Assembly: GCA_022606425.2 (NCBI GenBank)
Contig: JAHDVF020000101.1
Coordinates: 310,001 to 374,000, forward strand
Source: Lepidostoma basale
Lineage: Eukaryota; Arthropoda; Insecta; Trichoptera; Lepidostomatidae
DNA: 64,000 nt
Direction of reading: 5' to 3'
The notes under the pieces are model-generated. The model worked only from the letters and a program-made list of their open reading frames with translations, searched no databases and had not been told where the DNA came from. Shown one piece after another: positions 40,473-51,035 of the stretch (positions are counted from its first letter, which is position 1; each line of letters begins with the position of its first letter). The translations under genes and the position numbers were made by a program.

Positions 40473-40612
40473 TAGATACTAAATGACGGCCACATTCGAA
40501 GTCGGAAAAATCGACGAGTGTGCGTGTTACGATGTATGAATATATGTATGGCGGCCCATCCTCTCTGCCCTACCCCTCCGGTGAAACGGCGTGATGGTTA
40601 TTTAGTTAGTTT
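40473..40612 (+). mobile_element. RTE-A 3' end
   Basis: From ATFEVGKIDECAC-like codons to a UCCG hairpin and GGTTATTTAGTTAG. Confidence 0.8.
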
Positions 40613-40732
40613 TGTATTTTTAGTACCAAATTGTAAATATATTTGATTTTTTTATATTGCATTGATGAAGTTTCGATAAGAGCGAATCTAGTTGACTTAT
40701 ATTGTATTTACAATTCCGGAGTTAATATTCAA
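40613..40732. other. AT-rich spacer
   Basis: Nothing recognised. Confidence 0.4.
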
Positions 40733-41160
40733 TCTAACTAACTAACCATCACGCCGTTTCCCCGGGGGTAGGCAGAAAGGATGGATCGTCACATTGTTCT
40801 ATCCTGGCACAATTCTCGCACCCCTTCTACATTCACATATCGTGACATGCACGCTCGTCGATTGTTCTTACTTCGAACATGGCCGCCTTTCAGTAATTGA
40901 TTAATTTGGTCATGCCATATCTTTATTGGCCTTCCTCGACTTCTTTTCCCAATCACACTACTTCTATATCTTTTTAACCATTCTTCCCTCATCCATTCGT
41001 TCCATACGTCCAAACCATCTTAGTGACCCTTTCTTCATTTTATTTATCATCATTAGATATTCTATCATACATTGTTTTTCCGCACATTCTTCCTCATTTC
41101 TGCGGCATTACTTTCATACTTCTTTTGCCAACTCCAAGCTTCACTTCCATACATAAGGGA
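40733..41160 (-). mobile_element. RTE-A LINE 3' end
   Basis: TAACTAACTAACC tail at the left; a frame reads WMREEWLKRYRSSVIGKRSR, RPIKIWHDQINQLLKGGHVR and RRACMSRYVNVEGVRELCQD. Truncated at YGSEAW. Confidence 0.85.
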
Positions 41161-41361
41161 TTGATCTCCCGATGATAAAGGTTTAAGATCTTCGAAACAC
41201 GTTGAAAAAATCATCTAAAAAGTTGAAAAAACAGTGTTTTTAATTAATTAATAGGAATACCTGGATTCGGACTTAAAACGTTTTTACGACTTTTCTATAA
41301 GTTTTATTATAATTTATGTGCATGACATGTTTCACCTGTCTAAGGCGAAATTTGTCATTAA
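41161..41361. mobile_element. Hammerhead-related relics
   Basis: Plus strand 41169-41205: CCGATGA, stem remnants AAG/CTT, CGAAACACGTTG, same family as 50386-50425. Minus strand 41318-41361: GCCTTAGACAGGTGAAACAT then GTC, a PLE2 motif. Both lack a proper CTGANGA. Confidence 0.5.
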
Positions 41362-41916
41362 GAAAGAGGAAGACCGAAGAAAACGTGGAACGATCAAATC
41401 ATTTATTTCATTTCATTTATTTATTTTAAACATATCTAAAGCATTACACAATTTTATTTTCCAATACACTAAAGATACAAGTTAGAGATACACAATAATA
41501 AGTAATACATAATAGATTAATAAAAAGAGCGAGAAACATAAGATGCATGACAAATTAATAAAATAAATATACCATACAATTATAATACAGATAGTGCTTC
41601 CCTCAGATGAGCCAAACTATCACAAAATATGTGAAACTCCGAGGTGATACGATTAAGCAAAGATTTTGCTCTACCTACCGGCATAACCATTGGCAGGTTG
41701 GTTCTGCACCGTGGGAGATAAAACAATCTATGGCCACTTTGTCGAAACATTATCGATAAAACATTAGCATAAATTTCGGCCATGTGGGGAATTGGACAAA
41801 TCGACGTGCATGAATGACACGATGTATGAATGTTGAGAAATCGAGAGAAGTGAGTCAGGAAAGAACAGTTCATTCTGGCTACCCCTTCGGAGAGACAGCG
41901 TGATGATTAGCTAGTA
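41362..41916 (+). mobile_element. RTE-A LINE 3' end interrupted by family G-b
   Basis: 41362-41399 (GRPKKTWNDQ-like) continues at about 41770 (NFGHVGNWTNRRA-like) to a degraded hairpin and GATTAGCTAGTAAG tail. Confidence 0.82.
41400..41769 (-). mobile_element. Jockey-like family G-b 3' end
   Basis: CATTTATTTCATTTCATTTA end at the left. Minus strand reads PTVQNQPANGYAG-like before stops. Shares its 3' UTR with 34376, 47456 and 53665. Confidence 0.85.
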
Positions 41917-42352
41917 AGTTAGCTAGTGGAAGTATTACATGGTTTACCAACACTTAGGTATGCATCAGAGGCAGGTCTTCCTCTCACATGCATCATACTT
42001 GCCTCGATCAAAGTTGTCACTCCATCAGTCTGGTGGGATACTTCTATGATGACTTCAGCGGCCCGTTGTAAGAGGCACAAGTCACCCTTTAATTGGACGA
42101 TTGCGTGTCACTCTCACGCTCCATCAAATGGACTCCACCCACGTCCTGCGGTCAATCATAATTCGGCCAATCAAAGCCGGAAGGGACCTCACGCGAGGGG
42201 ACATTTTAAAGTGGCAGAAAGGATTTATAAACGGTTATTCAGCATCGCTATTGTTAGCCAGACAACCTGCGCGACGGCTATTAAGTCAGATACCTTCAAA
42301 ACGAGAGAACTATAGACGTGTACATGGTGTGGAACTTAATAGGTAGAAATAT
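41917..42352. other. Single-copy GC-richer island
   Basis: No repeat match. 42050-42340 is notably GC-balanced. Two overlapping frames (129 and 81 residues) lack recognisable domains. Candidate conserved non-coding or exonic sequence; neither is shown. Confidence 0.4.
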
Positions 42353-42562
42353 TATATCTTCTTCGTCCTTGTTGTAGACCCATGTGGTCTGTTCTCCAGA
42401 GTGTTGCTCCTCCTGTGAGGTAGATTCCCAGCTGTTCTTCTATCTTTTAGGAGGTCTTCCACGAGGACGAGTCCCATGAGGCTGATTATGCAATGCAATA
42501 TAGGGGAGTCTGGTGGAGTCCATTCTTTGAACATGACCGTACCAGTCCCTTTTTGCTGTCTG
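42353..42562 (-). mobile_element. RTE-B LINE 3' end
   Basis: Left end TCTTCTTCGTCCTTGTTGTA is the inverted 3' end. Minus strand encodes WYGHVQRMDSTRLPYIALHN-like and RGRPPKR, ending WRTDHMGLQQG. Confidence 0.87.
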
Positions 42563-42639
42563 CTGATATTAACTCCATGATAATAAATTAATTACATAAA
42601 AAAACAAGGCAGCTGAAATCTCTGTTGCTCCACAATATG

Positions 42640-43090
42640 TGAAAACAAAGATATGGCCATTAAGAGTAAGATGAAAATCTATAAAACATGCGTAAGATCA
42701 ATAATAACATATGGCGTGTTAGCAAGGGCAGACACAATAAGGACCAAACAAGTTTTGAGGACTTCTGAGATGAAGACACTGAGGACGATAGCAGGCAAGA
42801 CACTGAGAGATCGAGTGAAGAACACCAAAATAAGAGAGACATGTGAGGTTGAGGATATTATAAGATGGAGCACACAGCGAAGAAGGGCATTGTATTATAT
42901 AATCAGCCTCATGCGAGTCGTCCTCGTGGAAGACCTACTAAAAGATGGAAGGACAGCTGGGTGTCTACCTCTTAGTGGGAGCAAGTTAAAGTGGATGGAT
43001 GAGAAGGCAGTAGATAGAGATTGTGGCGTGCTTTGAGAGAAGTCTACGTTCAGCAGTAGTGGACGACAGACGGCTGTTAAGGAGGAAGAA
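42640..43090 (+). mobile_element. RTE-B LINE copy with altered 3' end
   Basis: Frame 42653-43036 reads KMKIYKTCVRSIITYGVLAR, TKQVLRTSEMKTLRTIAGKT and IRETCEVEDIIRWSTQRRRA. After DSW the 3' end differs from other B copies (DRDCGVL, then REVYVQQ*WTTDG-like). Confidence 0.85.
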
Positions 43091-43168
43091 AGAAGGTACC
43101 TTCTCGGTTCGCCCCATATATATCAATGTTTCTTTTCCAAGAATCTTTCAGTGATAGTAATCTTGGAT

Positions 43169-43605
43169 TGGAGTATCTTGATGTACGGCTGCGAGACATG
43201 GTGCCTATCCGAAAGAGATAAACGGAGACTAGAGGCTTTTGAGATGTGGTTCTATAGAAAACTATTAGGAATTTCCTGGAGAGACCACATTACAAAGGAA
43301 GAGGTTCTCCAAAAAATTGATGGAGGAAGGCACCTGCTCAGGACCTTTTTCAAAAGGCGTGCAAGATGGATCGGCCATGTAATACGGCAAGAAGGCCTCT
43401 TGCATGCCATAATGGAGGGTATGACCGAGGGGACAAACTCTAGGGGACGCCCATGCCGAGAGTATCCGGAGGAGCTGTTGGTGGACGTGCGCTGCTCATC
43501 ATATGCAGATTTCAAAAGAGCCGCACAAGACAGGGAAGAATAGAAGAGAAGAATAGAGGAAATTGCTGCAAACCAATCCCAGCATTGAAACCAGAGAATC
43601 TTGGA
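43169..43605 (+). mobile_element. RTE-C LINE 3' end
   Basis: Frame 43151-43543 reads LMYGCETWCLSERDKRRLEA, WFYRKLLGISWRDHITKEEV, RWIGHVIRQEGLLHAIMEGM and CREYPEELLVDVRCSSYADF, stopping early at TAG where 30910-31578 reads on to the end. Confidence 0.9.
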
Positions 43606-44154
43606 TAGCTTGTCCTGGATTTCTACTGGTGTACGATGAAAAGATATTTGTGTAAAATATACTAAAAACTAATTTCAGCTTCGTATGTACTTAATAGTGC
43701 GTTGGGCAAATCAAGGATAATGTGATTTGTATGATAAGGCGCGTTTGGAGCACCATCGACGGGGATCGGGGGATGGTTATCGGGCGGAGATCGCTGGTGG
43801 CACGTGCGGGGTAGTTAGTATCCAATCATCCCCTCCGTCTACCCCTTGCGCACGATACAGGGTCGTTTAGCGGTGATTGGCTTAGGAACGCAATCAAAAC
43901 ATGTATTTCTAATATTGACGAAGGAATTAATCGCCTACTTATTATATTGGGTTGTGAGCCAGCGGTGTGCATCGCACTCGAGCCGTTAGCTGGCTTTTAT
44001 TAAATGGGTGTACGGCGAATCGAAATGCAACTATAAATACATGTTTTTTTTAGTTTCAATCCAAAGGATTGGTTTGACGCGAAGTGTAACCTGTTTCCTG
44101 GTTCTTGGTATGCCACTTGAACCATTAATGTGATAGTTTCCCGTTTAGTTTCCA
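43606..44154. other. Single-copy GC-richer island
   Basis: 43740-43980 matches no repeat (CGGGGATCGGGGGATGGTTA; CCAATCATCCCCTCCGTCTA). No coding frame. Candidate regulatory or conserved non-coding sequence. Confidence 0.4.
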
Positions 44155-44640
44155 CATGTTTTATCATACGGCATTTCTTTTGGGAATGCTTGGGACCAAC
44201 TCTCTGCAGCTCCGAAGAGATGGACATCTCATAACCCATTTCTTTAGATTATTCAGGGGATATTTCGAGAACTCGGCCGTGCTGGAGGGTGTTCGGCTTT
44301 TTGTCCCTTATGAATATCTCCGAAAGTGACAGCATAAATTGTTTTACCTACCGGCCCGGCCGTCAGAACCGATCTGCCTCTGGTGACACCGTTGGGAAGA
44401 GCTATTAATCTGCTGAACGCGGTCTCCTCGGAGATCGACGTCTTTCATATTAGTGAGAGTACGTTCAGAAGCAAATACTCTTAATTCTGGAGAGTATCTT
44501 GTCTTTCTAATGTCGAACCATCTCTCATGCGTTTCTGGTAGTATACTATACACACTATATAATTATACCTGTTCTCAATAGATGCCTTAAAAAATAATTT
44601 TGTAACTGTGAAACTGATTTGTCTTCTATTCTGATTTGAT
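44155..44640 (+). mobile_element. Jockey-like family G 3' end
   Basis: Reads TAFLLGMLGTNSLQLRRDGH, LITHFFRLFRGYFENSAVLE, then frameshifted LPLVTPLGRAINLLNAVSSE. Ends near TGATTTGATTTC. Confidence 0.87.
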
Positions 44641-45010
44641 TTCTTGTTCTATGTACATCATTAATGTATACTTTTTTTACTGCTTTCATTATTTTGTTCA
44701 TAACACCATCATTCGCACCGCATTCAATTAATATATTTTCATTCGACACTCGAACAGAGTATCAAACATTCTTCTAAGAGAACTCATCTACTGCATTTAT
44801 TCTACTTTTAAAAAAAAAGACTAACATCAAAGATTTAAATCAATGATATTAGAATTTATTTTACAATCTTCAATTATGAAGAAGGAATCTGGTCGTGTCC
44901 AGTTTCGTACCCAAGTCCCCTGGATCAGGAGCCAAGCGTTCTATCCCCTAGACCACCACCCGATTTCATCCTTCTTTAGCCAGTTCATGCTTCGCTTCCA
45001 TACATAAGGG
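44641..45010 (-). mobile_element. RTE-A LINE fragment interrupted by SINE2
   Basis: 44641-44816 covers the VNDVNGT segment up to RINAV with deletions; 44977-45010 continues KKDES/YGSEAW. The 3' tail is missing: family G ends directly against it. Confidence 0.78.
44817..44976 (-). mobile_element. SINE2, tRNA-derived
   Basis: Inverted A-box region CCAAGCGTTCTATCCCCTAG and B-box region; body AATTTATTTTACAATCTTCA matches 55565-55770. Inserted in an RTE-A fragment. Confidence 0.82.
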
Positions 45011-45117
45011 TTCCTGGTATTATATATTATATTTTACATGTTTTTGATAGATGCCTTCAACTTTAATTTTTGTTTGTAATATCTATTGATAGATAATAAA
45101 CTGTTTTGATTGATTGA
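45011..45117 (+). mobile_element. Jockey-like family G 3' UTR
   Basis: TTCCTGGTATTATATATTAT, TAGATGCCTTCAAC and (TTGA)n match the ends of other G copies. Confidence 0.75.
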
Positions 45118-45290
45118 TTGAAAGCATGACATGATCAAATTAATCAATTATAAAAATGTGATCACATTCGTTGTCGGTAAAATCGAGGAGCATGTGTGCT
45201 GGATGTATAGACGAATAGAGGAAGTTCGAGAGATATGTCAGGATAGAGCGTTGTGGCAGTCACGGCGTGATGGTCTGTTAGTTAGTCGGT
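45118..45290 (+). mobile_element. RTE-A 3' end
   Basis: From KHDMIKLINYKNVIT-like codons to the CAGTCACGGCGTGATGG junction, with the hairpin deleted, and a GTTAGTTAG tail. Confidence 0.78.
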
Positions 45291-45535
45291 GAATTGAGCG
45301 AGACGAGTCTGGTGGTGTGATGATTGTTTGGCGGCGAGAGTTGGGGAGTTCCGCTCCCCCCAACGGTCTGAGATTATTTCCCTCTTGAGCGGCCGCGAGT
45401 TAAATTTGTGAAATGTGGAGTGGATTTTTATTGGTGCGGGCGAATTACTGCCGTTGGGGGAGAGGGGAAACCAGGCGAATCTTGGCCCCCATGCATATTA
45501 TAGTAACTTACAATTACGCACTTCAAATAAAATAA
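45291..45535. other. Single-copy GC-richer island
   Basis: TCCGCTCCCCCCAACGG, GAGCGGCCGCGAG and TTTTTATTGG lie in sequence with no repeat match. No coding frame. Confidence 0.4.
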
Positions 45536-45544
45536 CTAACTAAC

Positions 45545-46335
45545 TAACTAACCATCACGCCGTCTCCCCGAAGGGGTAGGCAGAAAGAATGGACTGCCAC
45601 ACCTTTCTTTCCTGACATATTTCTCTCGATTCCTCGACATTCATACATCGTGTCATGCACGCGCGTCGATTTCTCTGACTCCTCACATGGCCGACATTCA
45701 ATATTTGATTTATTTGATCGTGCCACGTTTTCCTCGGTCTTCCTCTATTTCTGGTACCATTTACATCGTTAACATATAATTTTTTTACCATTCTTTCTTC
45801 ATTCATTCTTTCCATATGTCCAAACCATCTTAATGATCCTTTCATTATTTTGTTTATGACACCATCATTCGCACCGCATTCACTTCTTATATTTTCATTC
45901 GACACTCTATCATACACAGAATATCCACACATTCGTCTAAGAGATCTCATTTCTACTGCATTTATTCTACTTTCATCCTTCCTTTTGCCAGTTCCATGCT
46001 TCGCTTCCATACATAAGGGTCGGTAGAAGAACACCATTGTGCACTGCCATTCTAGCTTTTTGGATAGGTTTTTGTTTGCGATGACAACTTTAAGTGCACC
46101 ATTCACTTTGTTGCCTGCCCCAACCCTTCTTTCAATATCCCTCTCCACTCTCCCATCTCTTGTAAACATACTACCTAAATACGCAAACTCAACTACTTGC
46201 TCCAAGTTTTCACCATTCACGCTAATGTTGCAGACTGCCATGGTTTCTTCCTTTTCAAAAATCATTACCTTGGACTTATTAATATTCATCATCAGATCAT
46301 TTCGCATGCATACCTTATACATACAATTCACCAGG
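45545..46335 (-). mobile_element. RTE-A LINE, 791 bp, with 9-bp target duplication
   Basis: AATAAAATA at 45536-45544 and 46336-46344. The (GTTA)n tail is at the left with a UUCG hairpin. It starts inside the MYEVC segment just after the RT palm, so no catalytic motif remains. Confidence 0.93.
45555..46331 (-). pseudogene. RTE-A polyprotein C-terminal region
   Basis: A 258-residue frame: MNINKSKVMIFEKEETMAVC, ENLEQVVEFAYLGSMFTRDG, KVNGALKVVIANKNLSKKLE, then a compensated shift (WQCTMVFFYRPLCMEAKHG replaces AVHNGVLLPTLMYGSEAWN), ESRINAVEMRSLRRMCGYSV, SLRWFGHMERMNEERMVKKL, RPRKTWHDQINQILNVGHVR, ending LSAYPFGETA. The two opposite frameshifts show it is a neutral relic. Confidence 0.9.
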
Positions 46336-46344
46336 AATAAAATA

Positions 46345-46479
46345 TAAATGCAAAATTAGAATTAGGTACTTCATAATACGAATATTCAAGATAGAGATAT
46401 GACTTGCAGTCATAATCCCAGGAAAATTCACCTTTACGTACAGGTCACACGATCTAAACCAGGAGTAAGAAGAAGATTT
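46345..46479. other. Unassigned spacer
   Basis: Nothing recognised. Confidence 0.4.
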
Positions 46480-46950
46480 TTATGGTATAGGTCAGTGCTC
46501 CCTAACCTTTTCACACCGACGGCACACCTAAGTTCTTCCTAGAATTCCGCGGCATACCTAAAGCTAAAATTCAGTCTGGGCGTGGGTGTTAATTAGCTCA
46601 GCAGAGATGTTGGTGACTTTTTTTTAGCTCATTTGGAAAAATAGAATGTCCGATTTTTCTCGAATGGCCTAAAAAAGGTCGCAAACAAAAAATATCCCGT
46701 CAGATTTTCACTAAAAAGCTGAATGAGCTAAAAAAAACAAAAATAAAAAAAAGGTCACCAACGTCTCCTGGGCTGATGTACGAAAGAGTCAACTCTTTCG
46801 CAATTCACGACTTTCGAATAAAACTAAATATTTTTTTCATTATGTTTTTGACCGCGGCACACCTGCATCCGGCTCTCGGCACACCGGTTGCGGAGCACTA
46901 ATATAGGTAACTAAGGTCCTGGGTTCGATTCTCGGCAATGACAGTGTGAA
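46480..46950 (+). mobile_element. SINE1 head remnant split by a hAT-like element
   Basis: TATGGTATAGGT (46481-46492) and, after the hAT-like element, AGGTCCTGGGTTCGATTCTC plus GACAGTGTG (46916-46950) fit the SINE1 head and B box. Body missing. Confidence 0.5.
46493..46900. mobile_element. hAT-like MITE, 408 bp
   Basis: The left end CAGTGCTCCCTAACCTTTTC and the inverted right end TAGTGCTCCGCAACCGGTGT are imperfect TIRs. Flanks GTATAGGT (46485-46492) and ATATAGGT (46901-46908) match at 7 of 8 bases, fitting an 8-bp hAT target duplication. No transposase. Confidence 0.82.
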
Positions 46951-46965
46951 AAAAAATCTCACGTT

Positions 46966-47303
46966 ATTTATTGAGTTGTAGACCTATGTGGTCTGTTCTC
47001 CAGAGTGTTGCTCCTCCTGTGAGGTAGATTCCCAGCTGTCCTTCCATCTTTTAGGAGGTCTTCCACGAAGACGAGTCCCATGAGGCTGGTTATGCAATGC
47101 AATATAGGGGAGTCTGGTGGTGTCCATTTTTTTTAACATGACCGTACCAGTTCCTTTTTCGCTGTCTGCTCCATCTTATAATATCCTCAACCTCACATAT
47201 CTTTCTTATTCTGGTGTTCCTCACGCGATCTCTCAGTTTCGTGCCTGCTATCGTCCTCAGTGTCTTCATCTCGGAAGTCCTCATAACTTGTTTGGTCCAT
47301 TAT
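46966..47303 (-). mobile_element. RTE-B LINE 3' end
   Basis: Minus strand frame reads MRTSEMKTLRTIAGTKLRDR, RIRKICEVEDIIRWSRQRKR and WYGHVKKNGHHQTPLYCIA after a frameshift; ends WRTDHIGLQ. Confidence 0.87.
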
Positions 47304-47455
47304 TATTAATCCAATGTTATCATTGCTTAAAAATCATCCTTATATACACGGAATAATACGGAGATAAAAAGTGTGTAAATAGAGTTATGATAAGGACTAA
47401 TTGTATCTGAATAGCGACAAAGATGTCAATTGTTTTGGTAAAAGAATATTAAATT
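47304..47455. other. Unassigned spacer
   Basis: AT-rich; nothing recognised. Confidence 0.4.
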
Positions 47456-47702
47456 TCATTTATTTATTTTAAACATATCTAAAGCATTACCGATTTTTTT
47501 TCCAATACACTAAAGATACAAGTTAGAGATATACAATAATAAGTAATACATAATAGATTAATAAAAAGAGCGAGAAACATAAGATGGATGACAAATTAAT
47601 AAAATAAATATACCATACAATTATAATAAAGATAGTACTTCCCTTAGATAAGCCAAACTATCACAAAATATGTCAAACTCCGAGGTGATACGATTAAGCA
47701 AA
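47456..47702 (-). mobile_element. Jockey-like family G-b 3' end
   Basis: Same 3' UTR as 41400-41769; truncated at GATTAAGCAAAGA, where the foldback element begins. Confidence 0.82.
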
Positions 47703-49110
47703 GAATATGGTGGTCGAGGCGTTTATAGGACTTATGAACTGTCATTGGTTGGGTTAAGCGATCGCTTTAGGTAAAACAACATTCCCCATTCCGTCCTTCT
47801 CTTGCGACCACCACGTCTGACAATTTTTTGAAAGATGTAAAAATGGTACTATGGTGAGAAACACTTCACATTTTTTAGGTCAATCTACACTAGCGCCATC
47901 TATTAAGATTATATCGCACCGTGAGTGTAAAACTGAGATAAGTGCAAATATACATTTTGGAGATATGGGAGTTTAAATACCAATGATTTTCGGTTTATAG
48001 TAATATACCTATAAACCGAAAATTATCGGTTTATTAAAAAAAAAACAGTTTTTTCCAAGCAATATGAAGTCTTTAAACTCCCATATCTCCAAAATGTATA
48101 TTTGCACTTATCTCGGTTTTACACTCACGGTGCGATATGTAAGCATTAGGCAGAAAATCTTTATTAATGCAATGTGAAAGGCATAAAATCCAGTATTCGT
48201 ATACATTCAAAACAAAAAAGAGTTACGACAGTATTCGCTGGGGTTTCCTATTTAGGGGGTAATATAACAGCTATGTTATTACTGCACTTGACATGCGATG
48301 GGTTCATATTATTATAACTTGGATTGGAGATTGTTTTTTGATTGAGAGGCTCGAGCCCCACAGCCGGGATGGGATGGCCTGCCATGGCGGAGATTACGAT
48401 TGCGCGAAGCTCCGCCCCGCACTCGCACCACCAACATCGCTAATGCGCCTTTTCAATTACTAATATGAGGATTATTGCCCGCTATAAGAAATATAAATAC
48501 AATAATCAGTGATCAAATTACGGTTTCTAAATCATCTTCGATTTTATACAACATTTTGAATGTATACAAATACTTGTAGACGAATACTGGATTTTATTTA
48601 CCCATTGCGGGTTATCAATTCAAGGATTAATTTTAACTCAATAGAGACGAAGATTGCATCTTAAATCTGGGTAAATAAAATCCAATATTCGTCTACAAGT
48701 ATTTGTATACATTCAAAATGTTGTATAAAACAAACAAAATGGTCCAAGTTAGCATATAAATTGGAATGACATTTCCAGGCGTTATCTAGCAGTGCGTTAA
48801 TGGCGGTAGCCTTTCACATTGCGTTATAAAGATCTTCTGCTTAATGCTTAAATCTAATCTTCATAGATGGCGCTGGTCTGTAAATTGAAACTGACATGTG
48901 AATTGTGGTGTTGGATATTAACATATATACAACTTCCAAAAATTTGTCAGACATGGTGGTCATAAGAAAGGTGGAATGGGGAATGTTGTAATTACATAAA
49001 GCGTGCGCTTAACCCAACCAATGACAGGTCATAAGTCCTGTAAAACACCTCGATCACCATATTCAGTTTCCAGTTTGAGTCTTCGTCTCTATTGAGATAA
49101 AATTACTCTT
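47703..49110. mobile_element. Foldback DNA element, about 1.4 kb, with nested palindromes
   Basis: Left GAATATGGTGGTCGAGGCGT and right ACACCTCGATCACCATATTC are inverted, with similarity continuing ~120 bp (ATTGGTTGGGTTAAGCG). A second inverted pair lies at 48555-48610 and 48663-48725 (GTCTACAAGTATTTGTATAC). The centre (48230-48500) holds a GC-richer unique stretch. No transposase frame. A single arm of the family lies at 34905-35130. Confidence 0.75.
47911..48138. mobile_element. 228-bp palindromic element nested in the foldback element
   Basis: 67-bp arms (47911-47977 and 48072-48138) differ at one position; the loop contains a 15-bp inverted pair (47986-48000, 48009-48023). The other arm of the host element (around 48830-48885, inverted) has GCGCCATCTATGAAGATTAG continuing to AAGCATTAAGCAGAA without it. 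Confidence 0.82.
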
Positions 49111-49114
49111 CGAT

Positions 49115-49510
49115 TTTATTTTATTGTTTCTTGAGCAGTGATGTAAAACTCTTCATCCTTTTTTTTTTACTTTTGGTAGACTCAGGAGTCTGTTATTTCA
49201 GGCGGGTCCTCTTGAGACGCTGAACTCTAGCTTTCTCTCCACCGTTTCGGGGGTCTTCCCGGTCGGCGTTGTCCGTTTGGCGTTCCATGGAGAGCTATGT
49301 GTGGTATCCTATTTGAGCTCATTCTTTCTACATGTTGATGCCAGTATCGCCGTCTTTGACGTCCCCATCTGACCACATCTTCAACCTCGGTAAAACTCTT
49401 CTTAAATAATTAATACGAATTAAAACGTTTGTTTTTCGTTATGATTATGTATTATATTATCAAAACATTATCATTTGATAATGCCTTAGACAGGTGAAAC
49501 ATTTTTCCTT
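49115..49510 (+). mobile_element. Hammerhead-related repeat (PLE2) split by RTE-L
   Basis: 49115-49154 (ATTGTTTCTTGAGCAGTGAT, GTAAAACTCTTC) continues at 49390 with AAATAATTAATACGAATTAA and AACGTTTG, ending in TTTGATAATGCCTTAGACAG and GTGAAACATTTT (49478-49505). The core is TTGATAA, and ACATGT has become ACATTT, so it is inactive. Confidence 0.7.
49155..49389 (-). mobile_element. RTE-L LINE 3' end with 12-bp target duplication
   Basis: GTAAAACTCTTC at 49143-49154 and 49390-49401 bounds it. Minus strand encodes EVEDVVRWGRQRRRYWHQHV-like, a damaged stretch, and KTPETVERKLEFSVSRGPA-like sequence ending at the left. Confidence 0.85.
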
Positions 49511-49819
49511 CTACCTGTTCCAATCAAATCAAATCAAATCATCAAAATAAGATAATTTATTTAATAAAGCGTTAATGGCGTTGAAATTTTGCATTTTAAT
49601 AATAGAAATATAACTTTGAGCAATCTTGAAATTTTAGAAATTAATAAAAATAAAGAAAATATTATAAATAATCAAATAAATGTAACGTCCAGTTCAATCT
49701 TTGATTTATTTTCTTTGTTGTAAGTAATTACCTGATCCCCACTAAGAACTTTAAATTATCATTTAAAATTTTTAATTGATTCATAATATTTGTTATAACA
49801 AAAAATGAACAAACACAAA
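49511..49819. other. AT-rich sequence without recognised feature
   Basis: CAAATCAAATCAAATCATCA near 49524 resembles a family G tail (minus strand). Nothing else. Confidence 0.4.
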
Positions 49820-49998
49820 TGATTTACTGATAACTCTTGATGGAAGTTCATTTTAAATAATATTTAAATAAAGCGATGTTTTTTTAACTACTTCCACTTT
49901 TGTCTTTATTTCGACAGCCACCGGTTTCGCCAGGCTCGCAGGCATCGACAGACAGAGTCTGTCGATGCCAAGCGAGCCTCTTTTTATTTAATTATTAC
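49820..49998. mobile_element. Hairpin element (PLE1 type)
   Basis: Same left part as 11340-11580 (CTCTTGATGGAAGTTCATTT, CCACTTTTGTCTTTATTT, ACCGGTTTCGCCAGGCTCGC). Ends in a perfect inverted pair GGCATCGACAGAC (49941-49953) / GTCTGTCGATGCC (49957-49969). The right arm is lost. Confidence 0.65.
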
Positions 49999-50004
49999 CT
50001 TTTT

Positions 50005-50362
50005 TGGCTCCATCGCCGAATGCTCAGAGTTCCCTGGGCAGACATGGTTACCAATACCGAAGTCCTGAGACGAGCTAGAGTTGGCAGGGAACTGTTATCA
50101 ACTATCAAGGTTCGAAAGATCTCACATCTGGGTCATATACTGCGTGGGGAAAAGTACCACCTTCTCCAACTGATATTGGAGGGGGAAATTGAGGGACGCT
50201 GAGGGCCCGGAAGGAGACGAATGTCCTGGCTGCGAAACGTGAGAGAGCGGACCGTCATCCGAAATGTGGAGGAGCTGGTCCGAGCGGCGCAGGACAGGGA
50301 TAGGTTCGCCGAGGTGATCGCCAACGTTGGGGGGACCCGACAGGGCACTTGAAGAAGAAGAA
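50005..50362 (+). mobile_element. RTE-M LINE 3' end
   Basis: Reads LHRRMLRVPWADMVTNTEVL, RRARVGRELLSTIKVRKISH, LGHILRGEKYHLLQLILEGE, IEGR, stop, then RRRMSWLRNVRERTVIRNVE and ELVRAAQDRDRFAEVIANVG, ending (GAA)n. Confidence 0.88.
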
Positions 50363-50430
50363 GACCTTTTTGTTAGATTATATCGTTCTCCCGGTGATGA
50401 AGGTAAAAAACCTTAGAAACACGTCGATTT
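50363..50430 (+). ncRNA. Hammerhead-like relic
   Basis: TGATGA (50395-50400), AGG/CCT stem, then TTAGAAACACGTCG. One base off at the C before TGATGA, and an extra A before GAAA. Same family as 41169-41205. Confidence 0.4.
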
Positions 50431-51035
50431 AAATAAACTTTAAAGATTTAGGACAAAAAATAAATTATTATTTATTTGTAATAATTCATTTTAATAAATC
50501 TATGATATATGGGGAAACAATTCTGTTTATGTGTGCTAGTTAAATGCAGGAAGTGTTAAAAAAAGGTGCGGTTAACTGCAAATTAATTTCGGCTGATTAC
50601 TCTCTGCCGTCTCCGGACCATTTCTAAGCATTTCACATCCGCTTACAATTCTGCTAACAATTCTCATTTGATATTAACACCTCGGCCCTTTGTGCGCGGT
50701 GGCAAAGGGACCGAAAATCCTCTCAAAATGGTAGAATACCAGCATCAATCGCGATGAATCCTTTGTGGCGGCCTGTATTATGACGGATGCTGGATGCGTA
50801 CTGCTAGCTGCTGTCAATGGGCGATCGCGGGGAGATTAGCCCAGAGATTACCACCATCCCGGGGATTACAGGAGGCCGGATTGGCAAACTTCCGCATTGT
50901 TCAAAATTGCAACATTTTTAGGTTAGGTCGCCTTTGGCGGAAGTACACATCATACTTGTATGGTTAGCTACAAGGTGGTTACAAATATTTTTTTAAATAT
51001 GAAGCACTCACTTTACGATTGGACATTTTAAACTT
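50431..51035. other. Single-copy GC-richer island
   Basis: 50570-50910 matches no repeat, is GC-balanced (GGCGATCGCGGGGAGATTAG, CCATCCCGGGGATTACAGG) and has no long frame. Flanks are AT-rich. Confidence 0.42.

Noticed and set aside
41926..42315. 129-residue frame as a gene
   Set aside because: It overlaps another frame in a GC-richer island and has no recognisable domain; coding is not supported by sequence alone.
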